A stretch of DNA of 14,271 nucleotides from an uncultured Blautia sp. (GTDB lineage Bacteria; Bacillota; Clostridia; Lachnospirales; Lachnospiraceae), in the NCBI RefSeq assembly GCF_937880195.1, contig NZ_CALFLA010000124.1, positions 1-14,271 on the forward strand, given 5' to 3'. A program made the position numbers and the translations under genes. Shown in pieces: positions 7,435 to 14,267 of the stretch. The notes beneath the pieces are model-generated. The model was not told where the DNA came from and searched no databases. It saw nothing but the letters and a program-made list of their open reading frames with translations. Every line of letters begins with the position of its first letter. Positions within the stretch are counted from its first letter, which is position 1.

Positions 7435-8377
7435 CATAGCAGTATTGATACCTTGCTATAATGAGAGCAAAACAATAGAAAAAGTAGTAACTGATTTCAG
7501 ACGGGTACTGCCAGACGCTGTGATTTATGTATATGACAACAATTCCACAGACGATACGGCAGCGATTGCCGCGCGTGCCGGAGCAGTGGTGCGTTATGAA
7601 TATCAGCAGGGAAAGGGAAATGTAATCAGAAGGATGTTCCGCGAGATTGACGCCAAATGCTATCTTATGGCAGACGGCGATGACACATATCCGGCTGAAT
7701 ATGCGGCGGAAATGGCGCAGAAGGTATTGGAGCACGGCGCGGATATGGTAGTGGGGGACAGACTTTCTTCTACTTATTTTACAGAAAATAAGCGCCCGTT
7801 CCATAATTTTGGAAACACCCTGGTCCGCGGCGTGATCAACCGTTTGTTTAAAAGCGATATCCGTGACATTATGACAGGCTACCGGGCTTTTAGTTTCCAG
7901 TTTGTCAAAACGTTCCCTGTGCTTTCTAAAGGATTTGAGATTGAAACAGAAATGAGCATCCACGCCATTGACAAGCATATGCAGGTAGAAAACGTAATTA
8001 TTGATTACCGTGACCGTCCTGAGGGAAGCGAATCCAAGCTGAATACCTATTCTGACGGATTTAAGGTATTGGGAACTATTGCAAGACTTTATAAAAACTA
8101 CAAGCCTTTTGGGTTCTTTGGAGGTATTGCGCTGATGCTGATGATTATTGGAATGGCCTTCTTTATTCCTGTGTTTACCACGTTCTTGCGCACAGGAGAG
8201 GTGCATCGCATTCCCACAATGATCGCCTGCCTTTTTACTATGCTTGCGGCAGTGCAGTCATTTTTTGCAGGGCTGATCCTTTCTACCATGACCCAGAAGA
8301 ATCGTCAGGATTTTGAAGCGGAGCTTCATCACATGGACAGAGAATATAAAAAGCTTTTGAAAGAAGAACAGGAATAA
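7427..8377 (+). CDS. Glycosyltransferase family 2 with two C-terminal membrane helices (GtrB/DPM1-like)
   Basis: A 316-aa family 2 glycosyltransferase. The N-terminal GT-A domain has AVLIPCYNES at 5-14, YDNNSTDDT at 36-44, the metal/nucleotide-sugar motif DGDD at 83-86, and GYRAFS at 151-156. It also has GSESKLNTYSDG at 200-211, a block seen in polyprenyl-phosphate glycosyltransferases. Two hydrophobic helices follow (about 228-254 and 263-287), then a charged tail. This architecture resembles GtrB, ArnC and DPM1-type enzymes that transfer a sugar from a nucleotide donor to polyprenyl phosphate on the inner face of the membrane. The start ATG at 7427 overlaps the flippase gene by 8 nt and follows AAGGGAGA. 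It is the last gene of the unit, and a terminator begins 3 nt after its stop. The sugar is unknown. Confidence 0.9.
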   Translation: MDNIAVLIPCYNESKTIEKVVTDFRRVLPDAVIYVYDNNSTDDTAAIAARAGAVVRYEYQQGKGNVIRRMFREIDAKCYLMADGDDTYPAEYAAEMAQKVLEHGADMVVGDRLSSTYFTENKRPFHNFGNTLVRGVINRLFKSDIRDIMTGYRAFSFQFVKTFPVLSKGFEIETEMSIHAIDKHMQVENVIIDYRDRPEGSESKLNTYSDGFKVLGTIARLYKNYKPFGFFGGIALMLMIIGMAFFIPVFTTFLRTGEVHRIPTMIACLFTMLAAVQSFFAGLILSTMTQKNRQDFEAELHHMDREYKKLLKEEQE

Positions 8378-8380
8378 CAA

Positions 8381-8420
8381 AAACCGGAAACTCTTTTTTG
8401 GAGTTTCTGGTTTTTCTTTT
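8381..8420 (+). terminator. Rho-independent terminator of the glycan operon
   Basis: The 13-bp stem pairs AAACCGGAAACTC (8381-8393) with GAGTTTCTGGTTT (8401-8413) with one G-T wobble. The loop is TTTTTTG, and a T-rich tail (TTTTTCTTTT) runs through 8420. It directly follows the glycosyltransferase stop codon at 8375-8377. Confidence 0.93.
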
Positions 8421-8522
8421 GGGCAATGTATGAGAGACAGGACAGGGACATATATTTAAGAACAGGCTTTATATTAAGGAAAGAAGCGGCTGTGAGAAAA
8501 AAACAGCAGCAGAAGCGGATGG

Positions 8523-8527
8523 GGAGG
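8523..8527 (+). promoter_or_regulatory. Ribosome binding site that sets the start of the polysaccharide deacetylase
   Basis: GGAGG at 8523-8527 is 6 nt before the ATG at 8534. It favours this start over the in-frame ATGs at 8426 and 8519, which have no comparable site and would put a charged, unrelated stretch before the signal anchor. Confidence 0.75.
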
Positions 8528-8533
8528 CATAAA

Positions 8534-9271
8534 ATGAAAAAAAGAAGCCGAAAGACTGGTAAAGCCCTGGCGGCTATCCTTGCAGCGCTGATATTGTCTG
8601 TGGGAATTGGGGATTTTCTGAAAACAGTAAGCCAAAATCCTCAAAAGGCTATAGAAACGGCAGCTAGAATCATTGCCGGAAAGGGGATGCTGCGTCTTGC
8701 AGAAAGGGAACTGGATCCGCCGCTTGTAGCGCTGACTTTTGATGATGGGCCGGATGCAGAATATACGGAGCTTTTACTGGATGGGCTAAAGGAGAGAGGG
8801 GCAAAAGCCTCTTTTTTTCTTCTTGGGAAATGCCTGGAGGGGCGGGAGGAGCTTCTGATACGGATGAAGGAAGAAGGACATCTTATCGGCAACCACACCT
8901 ATAATCATGTGCGCCTGGATAAGCTTACGCCTTCCGAGGCCAGGGAAGAGATCCTAAAAACAAATAACAGGATTTATGAGGTGACAGGTGAATACCCGGT
9001 TTATTTAAGGCCGCCCTATGGGGCGTGGAAAAAAGATCTGGAACTTTATGTAGAAATGATCCCGGTATTGTGGAACGTAGATACATTGGACTGGAAATGC
9101 CAGGACGTATCTTCCATACTTGCCGCTGTGAGAAAAAATGTAAAAAATGGGTCGGTGATCCTGATGCACGACGAGTATGCAGCTACAGTAAAAGCAGCCC
9201 TGGCTATTGTGGATGAATTGAAAAAAGAAGGATATGAGTTCGTGACTGTAGATCGCCTTATTCTTCCATGA
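8534..9271 (+). CDS. Membrane-anchored polysaccharide deacetylase (carbohydrate esterase 4, PgdA-like)
   Basis: A 245-aa extracytoplasmic enzyme predicted to remove acetyl groups from N-acetylated sugars, most likely in peptidoglycan. A basic N-terminus and hydrophobic segment at about 11-27 form a signal anchor; no lipobox is seen. All five NodB/CE4 motifs are present: TFDDGPD at 68-74, the metal-binding H121-x3-H125 in GNHTYNH, RPPYG at 159-163, DTLDW at 183-187, and ILMHD at 209-213. The catalytic core is therefore intact. The stem between anchor and catalytic domain is short (about 40 residues). It follows the terminator of the glycan operon by about 115 nt, and I see no convincing promoter in that gap (only AT-rich, weak -10-like stretches near 8451 and 8470). 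Substrate assignment to peptidoglycan is by family; a glycan substrate from the neighbouring operon is possible. Confidence 0.92.
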   Translation: MKKRSRKTGKALAAILAALILSVGIGDFLKTVSQNPQKAIETAARIIAGKGMLRLAERELDPPLVALTFDDGPDAEYTELLLDGLKERGAKASFFLLGKCLEGREELLIRMKEEGHLIGNHTYNHVRLDKLTPSEAREEILKTNNRIYEVTGEYPVYLRPPYGAWKKDLELYVEMIPVLWNVDTLDWKCQDVSSILAAVRKNVKNGSVILMHDEYAATVKAALAIVDELKKEGYEFVTVDRLILP

Positions 9272-9274
9272 AGC

Positions 9275-9303
9275 TTGCATTTTCCGTTTTTTTTCGATAT
9301 ACT
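9275..9303 (+). promoter_or_regulatory. Predicted promoter of the DUF624 / radical SAM / DUF4364 operon
   Basis: The -10 box is TATACT at 9298-9303 and a -35-like TTGCAT lies at 9275-9280 with a 17-bp spacer, immediately after the deacetylase stop. A transcript would start near 9310, about 35 bp before the chosen DUF624 start. The -35 is a partial match only. Confidence 0.6.
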
Positions 9304-9345
9304 GTAAACGTACGACGGTCAGTAATGAACAAAGGAGTAAGGTTT

Positions 9346-10020
9346 ATGGGACGTTTTTTTAACATGGATAATAAATTTTTTGTTTTTATGGGAAAGGTAG
9401 CAGATCTTTGTTTGCTGAATCTTGTCTGCATTCTATGCTGCATTCCTGTTGTTACGGCAGGCGCTTCGCTTACTGCGCTTTATTATGTGACTATGAAGAT
9501 GGTAAGGAATGAGGAGGCATATATTTTCAGGAGCTTTTTCAAATCCTTTAAACAGAATTTCAGGCAGGCCACAGTGATCAATCTGATCATGCTTGCAGCG
9601 GCTTTGGTACTTTATCTGGATACAAAGATTGTAGGCGGCATGGGAAATTCATTTGGTAAGATCCTTGGAATCATTTTTGCAATGTTTACAATGGTATACC
9701 TGATTATTTTTCTGTATCTGTATCCGATTCTTGCAAAATTTTATAATTCCATCAAAAATACCTTTAAGAATGCGATCCTTATGGGAATCCGCCATCTCCC
9801 GTATACCTTTTTGATGCTGGTGATCAGCGCATGTCCTCTTTTGATATTTTTGATTCCTTCATTTCAGGTGTCGTCCATTCTTTTGATGCTTTTTGTCCTC
9901 ATGGGACCGGCAGCAATCGCATATTGCAATTCCTTGTTTTTTGTAAGGATTTTTGACAAATATATTCCCACAGAAGAACAGAGCGATGCTTATATATCAG
10001 CAGAGGAAAAGATTCAATGA
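9346..10020 (+). CDS. DUF624 (YesL) family membrane protein
   Basis: A 224-aa membrane protein of the DUF624/YesL family. The diagnostic block is CIPVVTAGASLTALYYVTMK at 32-51, followed by RNEEAYIFRSFFKSFKQNFRQAT. Five hydrophobic segments are visible near 17-37, 76-92, 106-129, 152-170 and 177-200. The C-terminal tail is acidic. Family members lie near carbohydrate-transport genes in Bacillus, but no function is established and no transporter is next to this one. The start ATG at 9346 has AAAGGAG at 9331-9337, 8 nt upstream. Upstream in-frame ATGs at 9268 and 9325 are rejected: the first lies before the predicted promoter and the second precedes the ribosome binding site. Its stop overlaps the start of the radical SAM gene (ATGA). 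Confidence 0.87.
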   Translation: MGRFFNMDNKFFVFMGKVADLCLLNLVCILCCIPVVTAGASLTALYYVTMKMVRNEEAYIFRSFFKSFKQNFRQATVINLIMLAAALVLYLDTKIVGGMGNSFGKILGIIFAMFTMVYLIIFLYLYPILAKFYNSIKNTFKNAILMGIRHLPYTFLMLVISACPLLIFLIPSFQVSSILLMLFVLMGPAAIAYCNSLFFVRIFDKYIPTEEQSDAYISAEEKIQ

Positions 10021-10970
10021 AACAGCTGAATATCGAAAACCGGGAACAGCGTAAGAGCTGGAACGGAAAACCCTATCGCTCCCTGGACTATATGCTCAGG
10101 GAGCGTTTTGGCGAAAAAGTATATAAGGTAACGCTGAACGGCGGAATGTCCTGTCCGAACAGGGACGGGACTCTGGGAAGAAGAGGGTGTATTTTTTGCA
10201 GTAAGGGCGGAAGCGGAGATTTTGCGGCAGATGCGGCTCTTAGTATTACAGACCAGATTGAAAGCCAGATCAGTATTTTATCACAGAAGCGGCCTATTCA
10301 GAAATATATTGCATATTTTCAGGCATATACAAATACTTATGCGCCAGTGGAATACCTGAGAAAAATTTTTACAGAAGCCATCGCCCACCCAAAAGTAGTG
10401 GCGCTGTCCATTGGAACAAGGCCGGATTGTTTGGGGAATGAAGTCCTGGATCTTCTGGAGGAATTGAACAGCCAAAAACCAGTGTGGGTAGAGCTGGGGC
10501 TTCAGACAATTCACGAAGATACTGCCCGATATATTCGAAGAGGATATCCTTTGGAGCGCTTCGATCAGGCGGTAGAGGAGCTTCGCAGCCGCGGTATTGA
10601 GGTGATCGTCCATACAATTCTCGGTCTTCCGGGAGAATCTGATGACAGGATTTTGGAAACTATGAAGTATCTGAATCAGAAGGATATTCAGGGAATCAAA
10701 CTTCAGCTTCTTCATGTTCTGAAAGGGACGGATCTTGCATATGATTATCTTGCAGGAAGATTCCGGGTCTATGAAAGGGAGGAGTATCTGGATCTGGTGA
10801 TCCGATGTCTGGAAAATCTGGATCCCGGGATCGTCATTCACAGAATCACAGGGGACGGCCCAAAGGAGCTTCTTCTGGCTCCCCTTTGGGCAGGAAGGAA
10901 GAGAGAGGTGCTGAATCTTCTGCATCATAAAATGAAGGAGTGCGGCAGTTTTCAGGGCAAAGCCCTTTAA
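10017..10970 (+). CDS. TIGR01212 family radical SAM protein (YhcC/YtqA-like)
   Basis: A 317-aa radical S-adenosylmethionine enzyme. The iron-sulfur ligands are C46, C58 and C61 in MSCPNRDGTLGRRGCIFC, the spaced arrangement typical of the TIGR01212/YhcC group and unlike the standard CxxxCxxC. Also recognisable are YFQAYTNTYAP at about 101-111, SIGTRPDC at about 136-143, ELGLQTIHEDT, and IVHTILGLPGE. These proteins are widespread in bacteria. A role in tRNA or cofactor modification has been suggested for relatives, but I would not assign a reaction. The start ATG at 10017 overlaps the DUF624 stop by 4 nt and is preceded by AGAGGAAA. The gene ends 35 nt before the DUF4364 gene, with no strong terminator between. 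Confidence 0.92.
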   Translation: MKQLNIENREQRKSWNGKPYRSLDYMLRERFGEKVYKVTLNGGMSCPNRDGTLGRRGCIFCSKGGSGDFAADAALSITDQIESQISILSQKRPIQKYIAYFQAYTNTYAPVEYLRKIFTEAIAHPKVVALSIGTRPDCLGNEVLDLLEELNSQKPVWVELGLQTIHEDTARYIRRGYPLERFDQAVEELRSRGIEVIVHTILGLPGESDDRILETMKYLNQKDIQGIKLQLLHVLKGTDLAYDYLAGRFRVYEREEYLDLVIRCLENLDPGIVIHRITGDGPKELLLAPLWAGRKREVLNLLHHKMKECGSFQGKAL

Positions 10971-11005
10971 GCATCTTTTGCAACGGAGAAAGAGAAGGTG
11001 ATAAA

Positions 11006-11518
11006 ATGGCAGAACCATTTACAATTTATAAATTGATCGTACTTTATATGGCGCAGCATTCCAGACAGGAGCTGACTAACTCACAGATATCAGAGTTTGT
11101 TCTTGACAGGGAATATACGGATTATTTTCATTTGCAGCAGGTGTTGTCAGAGCTTGTGGAAACAGGACTTTTGACACGGCGCACTGTGTCCAACAGCTCT
11201 CATTATGAAATAACGGAAGAGGGAAGCAAAACCTTTTCTTATTTTGAGGAAGATCTGTCCCAGGAGATCCGCAAAGAGATAGATGACTTTTTGAGAGACT
11301 ATGGGTATCAGCTTCCAGAGCGTATTCTGATGCCGGCAGATTATTATACTACGCCTCAGGGCGGTTATGCTGTCCGGTGCCAGCTTATCGAAAAGGATTC
11401 TACGATTATGGATCTTACTTTGGCAGCGCCAAACAAAGAGGCTGCCAAAGCCATCTGCAAAAACTGGCCAAAGAAATGTCAGGATATTTATACTTCCCTT
11501 ATGGGAGAACTGATCTGA
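11006..11518 (+). CDS. DUF4364 family protein with N-terminal winged helix
   Basis: A 170-aa protein matching the clostridial DUF4364 family. The first 80 residues read as a winged helix-turn-helix: TIYKLIVLYMA, LTNSQISEFVL, YFHLQQVLSELVETGLL, then a wing ending in SSHYEITEEG, similar to PadR-type folds. The C-terminal half (about 100-170) has an alpha/beta pattern with no recognised motif. A DNA-binding role is inferred from the fold only; its target is unknown. The start ATG at 11006 has GAAGGTG at 10994-11000, 5 nt upstream, whereas the in-frame ATG at 10940 would lie inside the radical SAM gene. It is the last gene of its operon, before a terminator shared with convergent rarA. Confidence 0.85.
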   Translation: MAEPFTIYKLIVLYMAQHSRQELTNSQISEFVLDREYTDYFHLQQVLSELVETGLLTRRTVSNSSHYEITEEGSKTFSYFEEDLSQEIRKEIDDFLRDYGYQLPERILMPADYYTTPQGGYAVRCQLIEKDSTIMDLTLAAPNKEAAKAICKNWPKKCQDIYTSLMGELI

Positions 11519-11546
11519 ATCGTAAATATAAACATGATCAAATTAA

Positions 11547-11592
11547 AAATCCCTGGAACGGTATGATGAAACTGCCGTTCTCAGGGATTTCT
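11547..11592. terminator. Bidirectional terminator between DUF4364 gene and rarA
   Basis: The outer stem AAATCCCTG (11547-11555) pairs with CAGGGATTT (11582-11590). The inner stem GAACGG (11556-11561) pairs with CCGTTC (11575-11580), with one bulged base at 11581 and a 13-nt loop. On the minus strand the hairpin is followed by ATTTTTAATT, giving a good U-tract for rarA. On the plus strand the tail (ATTTCTT) is weaker. It lies between two convergent stop codons. Confidence 0.85.
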
Positions 11593-12905
11593 TAATGTCG
11601 GATTTTTTCCATATGTTCTTTTAAGGTTTTTTCGTAGCCCATATCGCTAAGTTCGTAGAAGCGTTCATTTTGGATTTCATCAGGAAGATACTGCTGGTCC
11701 ACATAATGATTAGGATAATTGTGGGCGTATTTATAGCCGATTCCTTTCCCCAGCTTTTCGTGACCGCCGTAGTGGGCATCCTGAAGATGCACAGGAACTG
11801 TAGTTCTGGTACGCTTTACAGAGTCCATGGCGGCTGAGATAGCATTGACGGCTGCGTTGCTTTTGGGCGCGCAGGCCATATAGGCGGCGGCCTGGGAGAG
11901 GATGATCTGGGATTCCGGCATTCCCACCCGCTCTACTGCCTGAGCAGCGGCTACGGCAACACAAAGCGCCTGGGGATCTGCATTTCCAATATCCTCAGAG
12001 GCAAGGATCATAATCCGCCGGGCAATAAATTTCACATCTTCTCCGGCATAAAGCATTTTTGCAAGGTAATAAACTGCGGCGTCAGGATCAGATCCTCTCA
12101 TACTCTTGATGAAGGCAGAAATAATATCATAATGATTGTCCCCCTTTTTGTCGTAGTGGATCACTCGTTTCTGGATGCACTCTGAAGCTACTTCAAGAGT
12201 AAGGTGGATTACTCCATCCTCGCTTTTGGGGGTGGTGAGGACGCCAAGCTCCACGGCGTTCAGGGCGCTTCTGGCATCTCCTCCGGCCATATCTGCAAGA
12301 AATTCAAGAGCATCCTGGTCAATGGCTGCGCCGTAATTTCCCATACCCTTGTCGCAGTCGTTTACTGCTCGGAGGATCAGGGTTTGGATGTCCTTATTTT
12401 TAAGAGGCTTCAGCTCAAAGATAATAGACCGGGAAAGAAGAGCGCTGTTTACCTCAAAATATGGATTTTCTGTAGTGGCGCCGATAAGAATGATGGTTCC
12501 GTCTTCCACAAAAGGAAGGAGATAATCCTGCTGTCCTTTATTAAAACGGTGGATCTCGTCAATAAACAAAATCGTCTTTTGACCGTACATTCCAAGGCTG
12601 TCCTGGGCTTCTTTGACTACTGCCTCCATGTCCTTCTTGCCGGCAACAGTGGCGTTGATCTGGGTAAAAGCCGCGCTTGTTGTATTGGCAATAACCTTGG
12701 CAAGAGTAGTCTTGCCTGTTCCCGGAGGACCGTAAAAAATAACAGAAGTCAGTTTATCTGCCTTGATGGCGCGGTAAAGCAGCTTATCTTTGCCTACAAT
12801 ATGTTCCTGTCCAACTACCTCCTCCAGAGTGGAGGGGCGCAGGCGGGAGGCAAGGGGAGATTCCCTGTCCAGGGTTTTTGATTTGGCATATTCAAATAAA
12901 TCCAT
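11592..12905 (-). CDS. rarA: Replication-associated recombination protein RarA (MgsA), AAA+ ATPase
   Basis: A 437-aa AAA+ ATPase of the RarA/MgsA/Mgs1/WRNIP1 family, which acts at stalled replication forks. The N-terminus has [19 protein letters not shown], typical of clamp-loader-like ATPases. Walker A GPPGTGKT lies at 59-66, Walker [10 protein letters not shown] at 112-120, sensor 1 ATTENP at 143-148, and the arginine finger in LLSRS at 157-160. The C-terminal tetramerisation/MgsA domain ends with [25 protein letters not shown] family blocks. Length is normal and no motif is missing. The start ATG (complement of 12903-12905) is preceded by GGAG at 12917-12914. It is a single-gene unit, convergent with the DUF4364 gene and divergent from the PHP gene. 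Confidence 0.96.
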   Translation of the reverse strand: MDLFEYAKSKTLDRESPLASRLRPSTLEEVVGQEHIVGKDKLLYRAIKADKLTSVIFYGPPGTGKTTLAKVIANTTSAAFTQINATVAGKKDMEAVVKEAQDSLGMYGQKTILFIDEIHRFNKGQQDYLLPFVEDGTIILIGATTENPYFEVNSALLSRSIIFELKPLKNKDIQTLILRAVNDCDKGMGNYGAAIDQDALEFLADMAGGDARSALNAVELGVLTTPKSEDGVIHLTLEVASECIQKRVIHYDKKGDNHYDIISAFIKSMRGSDPDAAVYYLAKMLYAGEDVKFIARRIMILASEDIGNADPQALCVAVAAAQAVERVGMPESQIILSQAAAYMACAPKSNAAVNAISAAMDSVKRTRTTVPVHLQDAHYGGHEKLGKGIGYKYAHNYPNHYVDQQYLPDEIQNERFYELSDMGYEKTLKEHMEKIRH

Positions 12906-12957
12906 AGTTAAAGCTCCGTTCTTTGGTAAAGTCGAATATTTGTTCTTATTATCTACC

Positions 12958-12986
12958 AGTATACTTGATTATACCGGAAAATTCAA
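12958..12986 (-). promoter_or_regulatory. Predicted promoter of rarA
   Basis: Reading the minus strand, the -35 box is TTGAAT (12986-12981) and the -10 is TATACT (12963-12958), with a 17-bp spacer. Transcription would start near 12951, about 45 nt before the rarA ATG. A nearby TATAAT (12973-12968) has no matching -35 and is less likely. Confidence 0.7.
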
Positions 12987-13004
12987 CCGGAACCATGGGG
13001 GAAC

Positions 13005-13033
13005 TGGAAAAAAGTCAGGGAAAGGGATATAAT
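13005..13033 (+). promoter_or_regulatory. Predicted promoter of the PHP phosphoesterase gene
   Basis: The -10 is TATAAT at 13028-13033, with a -35-like TGGAAA at 13005-13010 and 17-bp spacing. It lies about 35 nt before the gene start and about 20 bp from the divergent rarA promoter, so the two promoters are back to back. Confidence 0.65.
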
Positions 13034-13055
13034 GAAAGAAAAAGAAGAATGATAC

Positions 13056-13061
13056 AGGAGG
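13056..13061 (+). promoter_or_regulatory. Ribosome binding site choosing between tandem ATG codons
   Basis: AGGAGG at 13056-13061 is 3 nt before the ATG at 13065 but 6 nt before the ATG at 13068. Normal spacing favours 13068. Confidence 0.65.
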
Positions 13062-13067
13062 ATTATG

Positions 13068-13790
13068 ATGAAATACGAATCTGTACTTGATCTGCATACA
13101 CATACAATCGCAAGCGGACATGCATACTGCACTGTGAGAGAAATGGCGCGGGCCGCTTCCGAAAAAGGTCTGGAGCTTCTGGGAATCACAGAACATGCTC
13201 CGAAGATGCCGGGAACCTGCCATAATTTTTATTTCCACAATCTGAAAACAGTTCCAAGGGAGATGTACGGTATCCGTCTTCTTATGGGAGTGGAGCTGAA
13301 CATTCTGGATGCCCGGGGGACAGTGGATTTGGAAGAAAAGGAGCTGAAGCAGATGGATATTGCCATAGCCAGTCTCCATACGCCCTGCATGAAACCGGGA
13401 ACCAGGGAAGAAAATACGTCTGCTTATATAAACGCCATAAAAAATCCTTATGTCAACATTATCGGACATCCTGACGACGGACGCTATGAGGTGGATTATA
13501 CTGCCCTTGTTCAGGCTGCCGGGGAATACGGCAAGGTTCTGGAGTTGAACAATCATTCTCTGGAGCCCACCTGCTTCCGAAGAAACGCCAGGGAAAACGA
13601 TCTGGAAATGCTGAGACTCTGCAAACAATATCAGGTTCCTGTGGTAATGGACAGCGACGCTCATTTTGATACGCATATAGGTGAACTGAACGCAGCCAGA
13701 GCTGTTTTGGAGGAAGCGGATTTTCCACAGGAGCTTGTATTGAATCGTTCTGTAGACGCTGTGAAGAAATATGTGAACCGTACATTTTAA
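13068..13790 (+). CDS. PHP domain-containing phosphoesterase (YcdX-like)
   Basis: A 240-aa metal-dependent phosphoesterase of the PHP family, closest in appearance to YcdX. Likely metal ligands are H10 and H12 (DLHTHT), H18, H43 (ITEHAP), E76 (GVELNI), H104 (SLHTP), H134 (GHPDD), and D197/H199 (DSDAH). This is a full trinuclear-site set. Length fits YcdX (about 245 aa). The physiological substrate is not known; histidinol-phosphatase is possible by family but there are no his genes nearby. Tandem ATGs at 13065 and 13068 are both possible, and ribosome binding site spacing favours 13068. It is divergent from rarA. I see no terminator after its stop, so some transcription may run into the next gene. 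Confidence 0.9.
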   Translation: MKYESVLDLHTHTIASGHAYCTVREMARAASEKGLELLGITEHAPKMPGTCHNFYFHNLKTVPREMYGIRLLMGVELNILDARGTVDLEEKELKQMDIAIASLHTPCMKPGTREENTSAYINAIKNPYVNIIGHPDDGRYEVDYTALVQAAGEYGKVLELNNHSLEPTCFRRNARENDLEMLRLCKQYQVPVVMDSDAHFDTHIGELNAARAVLEEADFPQELVLNRSVDAVKKYVNRTF

Positions 13791-13826
13791 TTGAGTGAAA
13801 CAATAACGTAAAACAGTAAAAACCTC

Positions 13827-13855
13827 TTGCTTATCACAGGTTAAAGTGTTAAAAT
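13827..13855 (+). promoter_or_regulatory. Predicted promoter of the YerC/YecD-type regulator
   Basis: A -35-like TTGCTT at 13827-13832, a 17-bp spacer, and -10 TAAAAT at 13850-13855 preceded by TGn (extended -10). It is about 45 nt upstream of the start codon. Confidence 0.65.
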
Positions 13856-13898
13856 ATTTTATGCAATGATATGACAGTGAACTAAAGGAGCAGAGAAT

Positions 13899-14213
13899 AT
13901 GGGTAAAAAGATCAGAACAGAAGAGGTGGATCATCTCTTTGAAGCAATTCTTTGTTTAAAAAATAAAGAAGAATGTTATACTTTTTTTGAAGATGTATGC
14001 ACCATTAACGAGCTTCTCTCTCTGTCCCAGCGTTTTGAAGTGGCAAAGATGCTTACGGATAAACGTACCTATCTGGACATTTCAGAGAAGACAGGCGCTT
14101 CCACCGCAACCATTAGCCGGGTAAATCGCTCCCTGAATTACGGAAACGACGGATATGAAATGGTATTTTCAAGAATGCGGGAAAAGGAAGCGGCAGAAAA
14201 AGAAACAGAATAA
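13899..14213 (+). CDS. YerC/YecD family TrpR-related protein
   Basis: A 104-aa protein of the Trp-repressor-like YerC/YecD family. The N-terminal half (DHLFEAILCLKNKEECYTFFEDVCTI and LLSLSQRFEVAKML) is helical, as in TrpR. The helix-turn-helix is at about 58-79 (YLDISEKTGASTATISRVNR). The ending SLNYGNDGY followed by a charged tail is typical of the family. It probably binds DNA as a dimer. Its target and any ligand are unknown, and no tryptophan genes lie in the window. The start ATG at 13899 has AAAGGAG at 13884-13890, 8 nt upstream. It is followed by its own terminator. Confidence 0.93.
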   Translation: MGKKIRTEEVDHLFEAILCLKNKEECYTFFEDVCTINELLSLSQRFEVAKMLTDKRTYLDISEKTGASTATISRVNRSLNYGNDGYEMVFSRMREKEAAEKETE

Positions 14214-14226
14214 CATGCGTAAGAAG

Positions 14227-14267
14227 AGAAGCCGCCCGGTGCTTGGTATCACCGAGAGGCTTCTTTT
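14227..14267 (+). terminator. Rho-independent terminator after the YerC/YecD-type gene
   Basis: The outer stem AGAAGCC (14227-14233) pairs with GGCTTCT (14258-14264). The inner stem CGGTG (14237-14241) pairs with CACCG (14250-14254) around an 8-nt loop. A short T-run (14264-14267) follows. It lies 13 nt after the stop codon, at the window edge. Confidence 0.85.

Noticed and set aside
7382..8206. Minus-strand open frame of about 274 codons
   Set aside because: It is antisense to the family 2 glycosyltransferase gene; composition is typical of a shadow frame and no domain is visible.
10954..10968. Small hairpin AGGGC-AAA-GCCCT followed by TTT at the end of the radical SAM gene
   Set aside because: The stem is 5 bp with only three T residues, and it overlaps the stop region with a coding gene 35 nt on; too weak to call a terminator.
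10281..11018. Minus-strand open frame of 245 codons
   Set aside because: It is antisense to the radical SAM gene and lacks a start signal or recognisable motif.
12204..12881. Plus-strand open frame of 225 codons
   Set aside because: It is antisense to rarA, whose Walker motifs and conserved domains identify the real coding strand; no family resemblance.
12969..13934. Long minus-strand open frame (about 320 codons) covering the PHP gene and flanking promoters
   Set aside because: It is antisense to a gene with clear catalytic motifs, its translation is rich in Cys/His/Phe without family resemblance, it has no ribosome binding site, and it crosses promoter regions.
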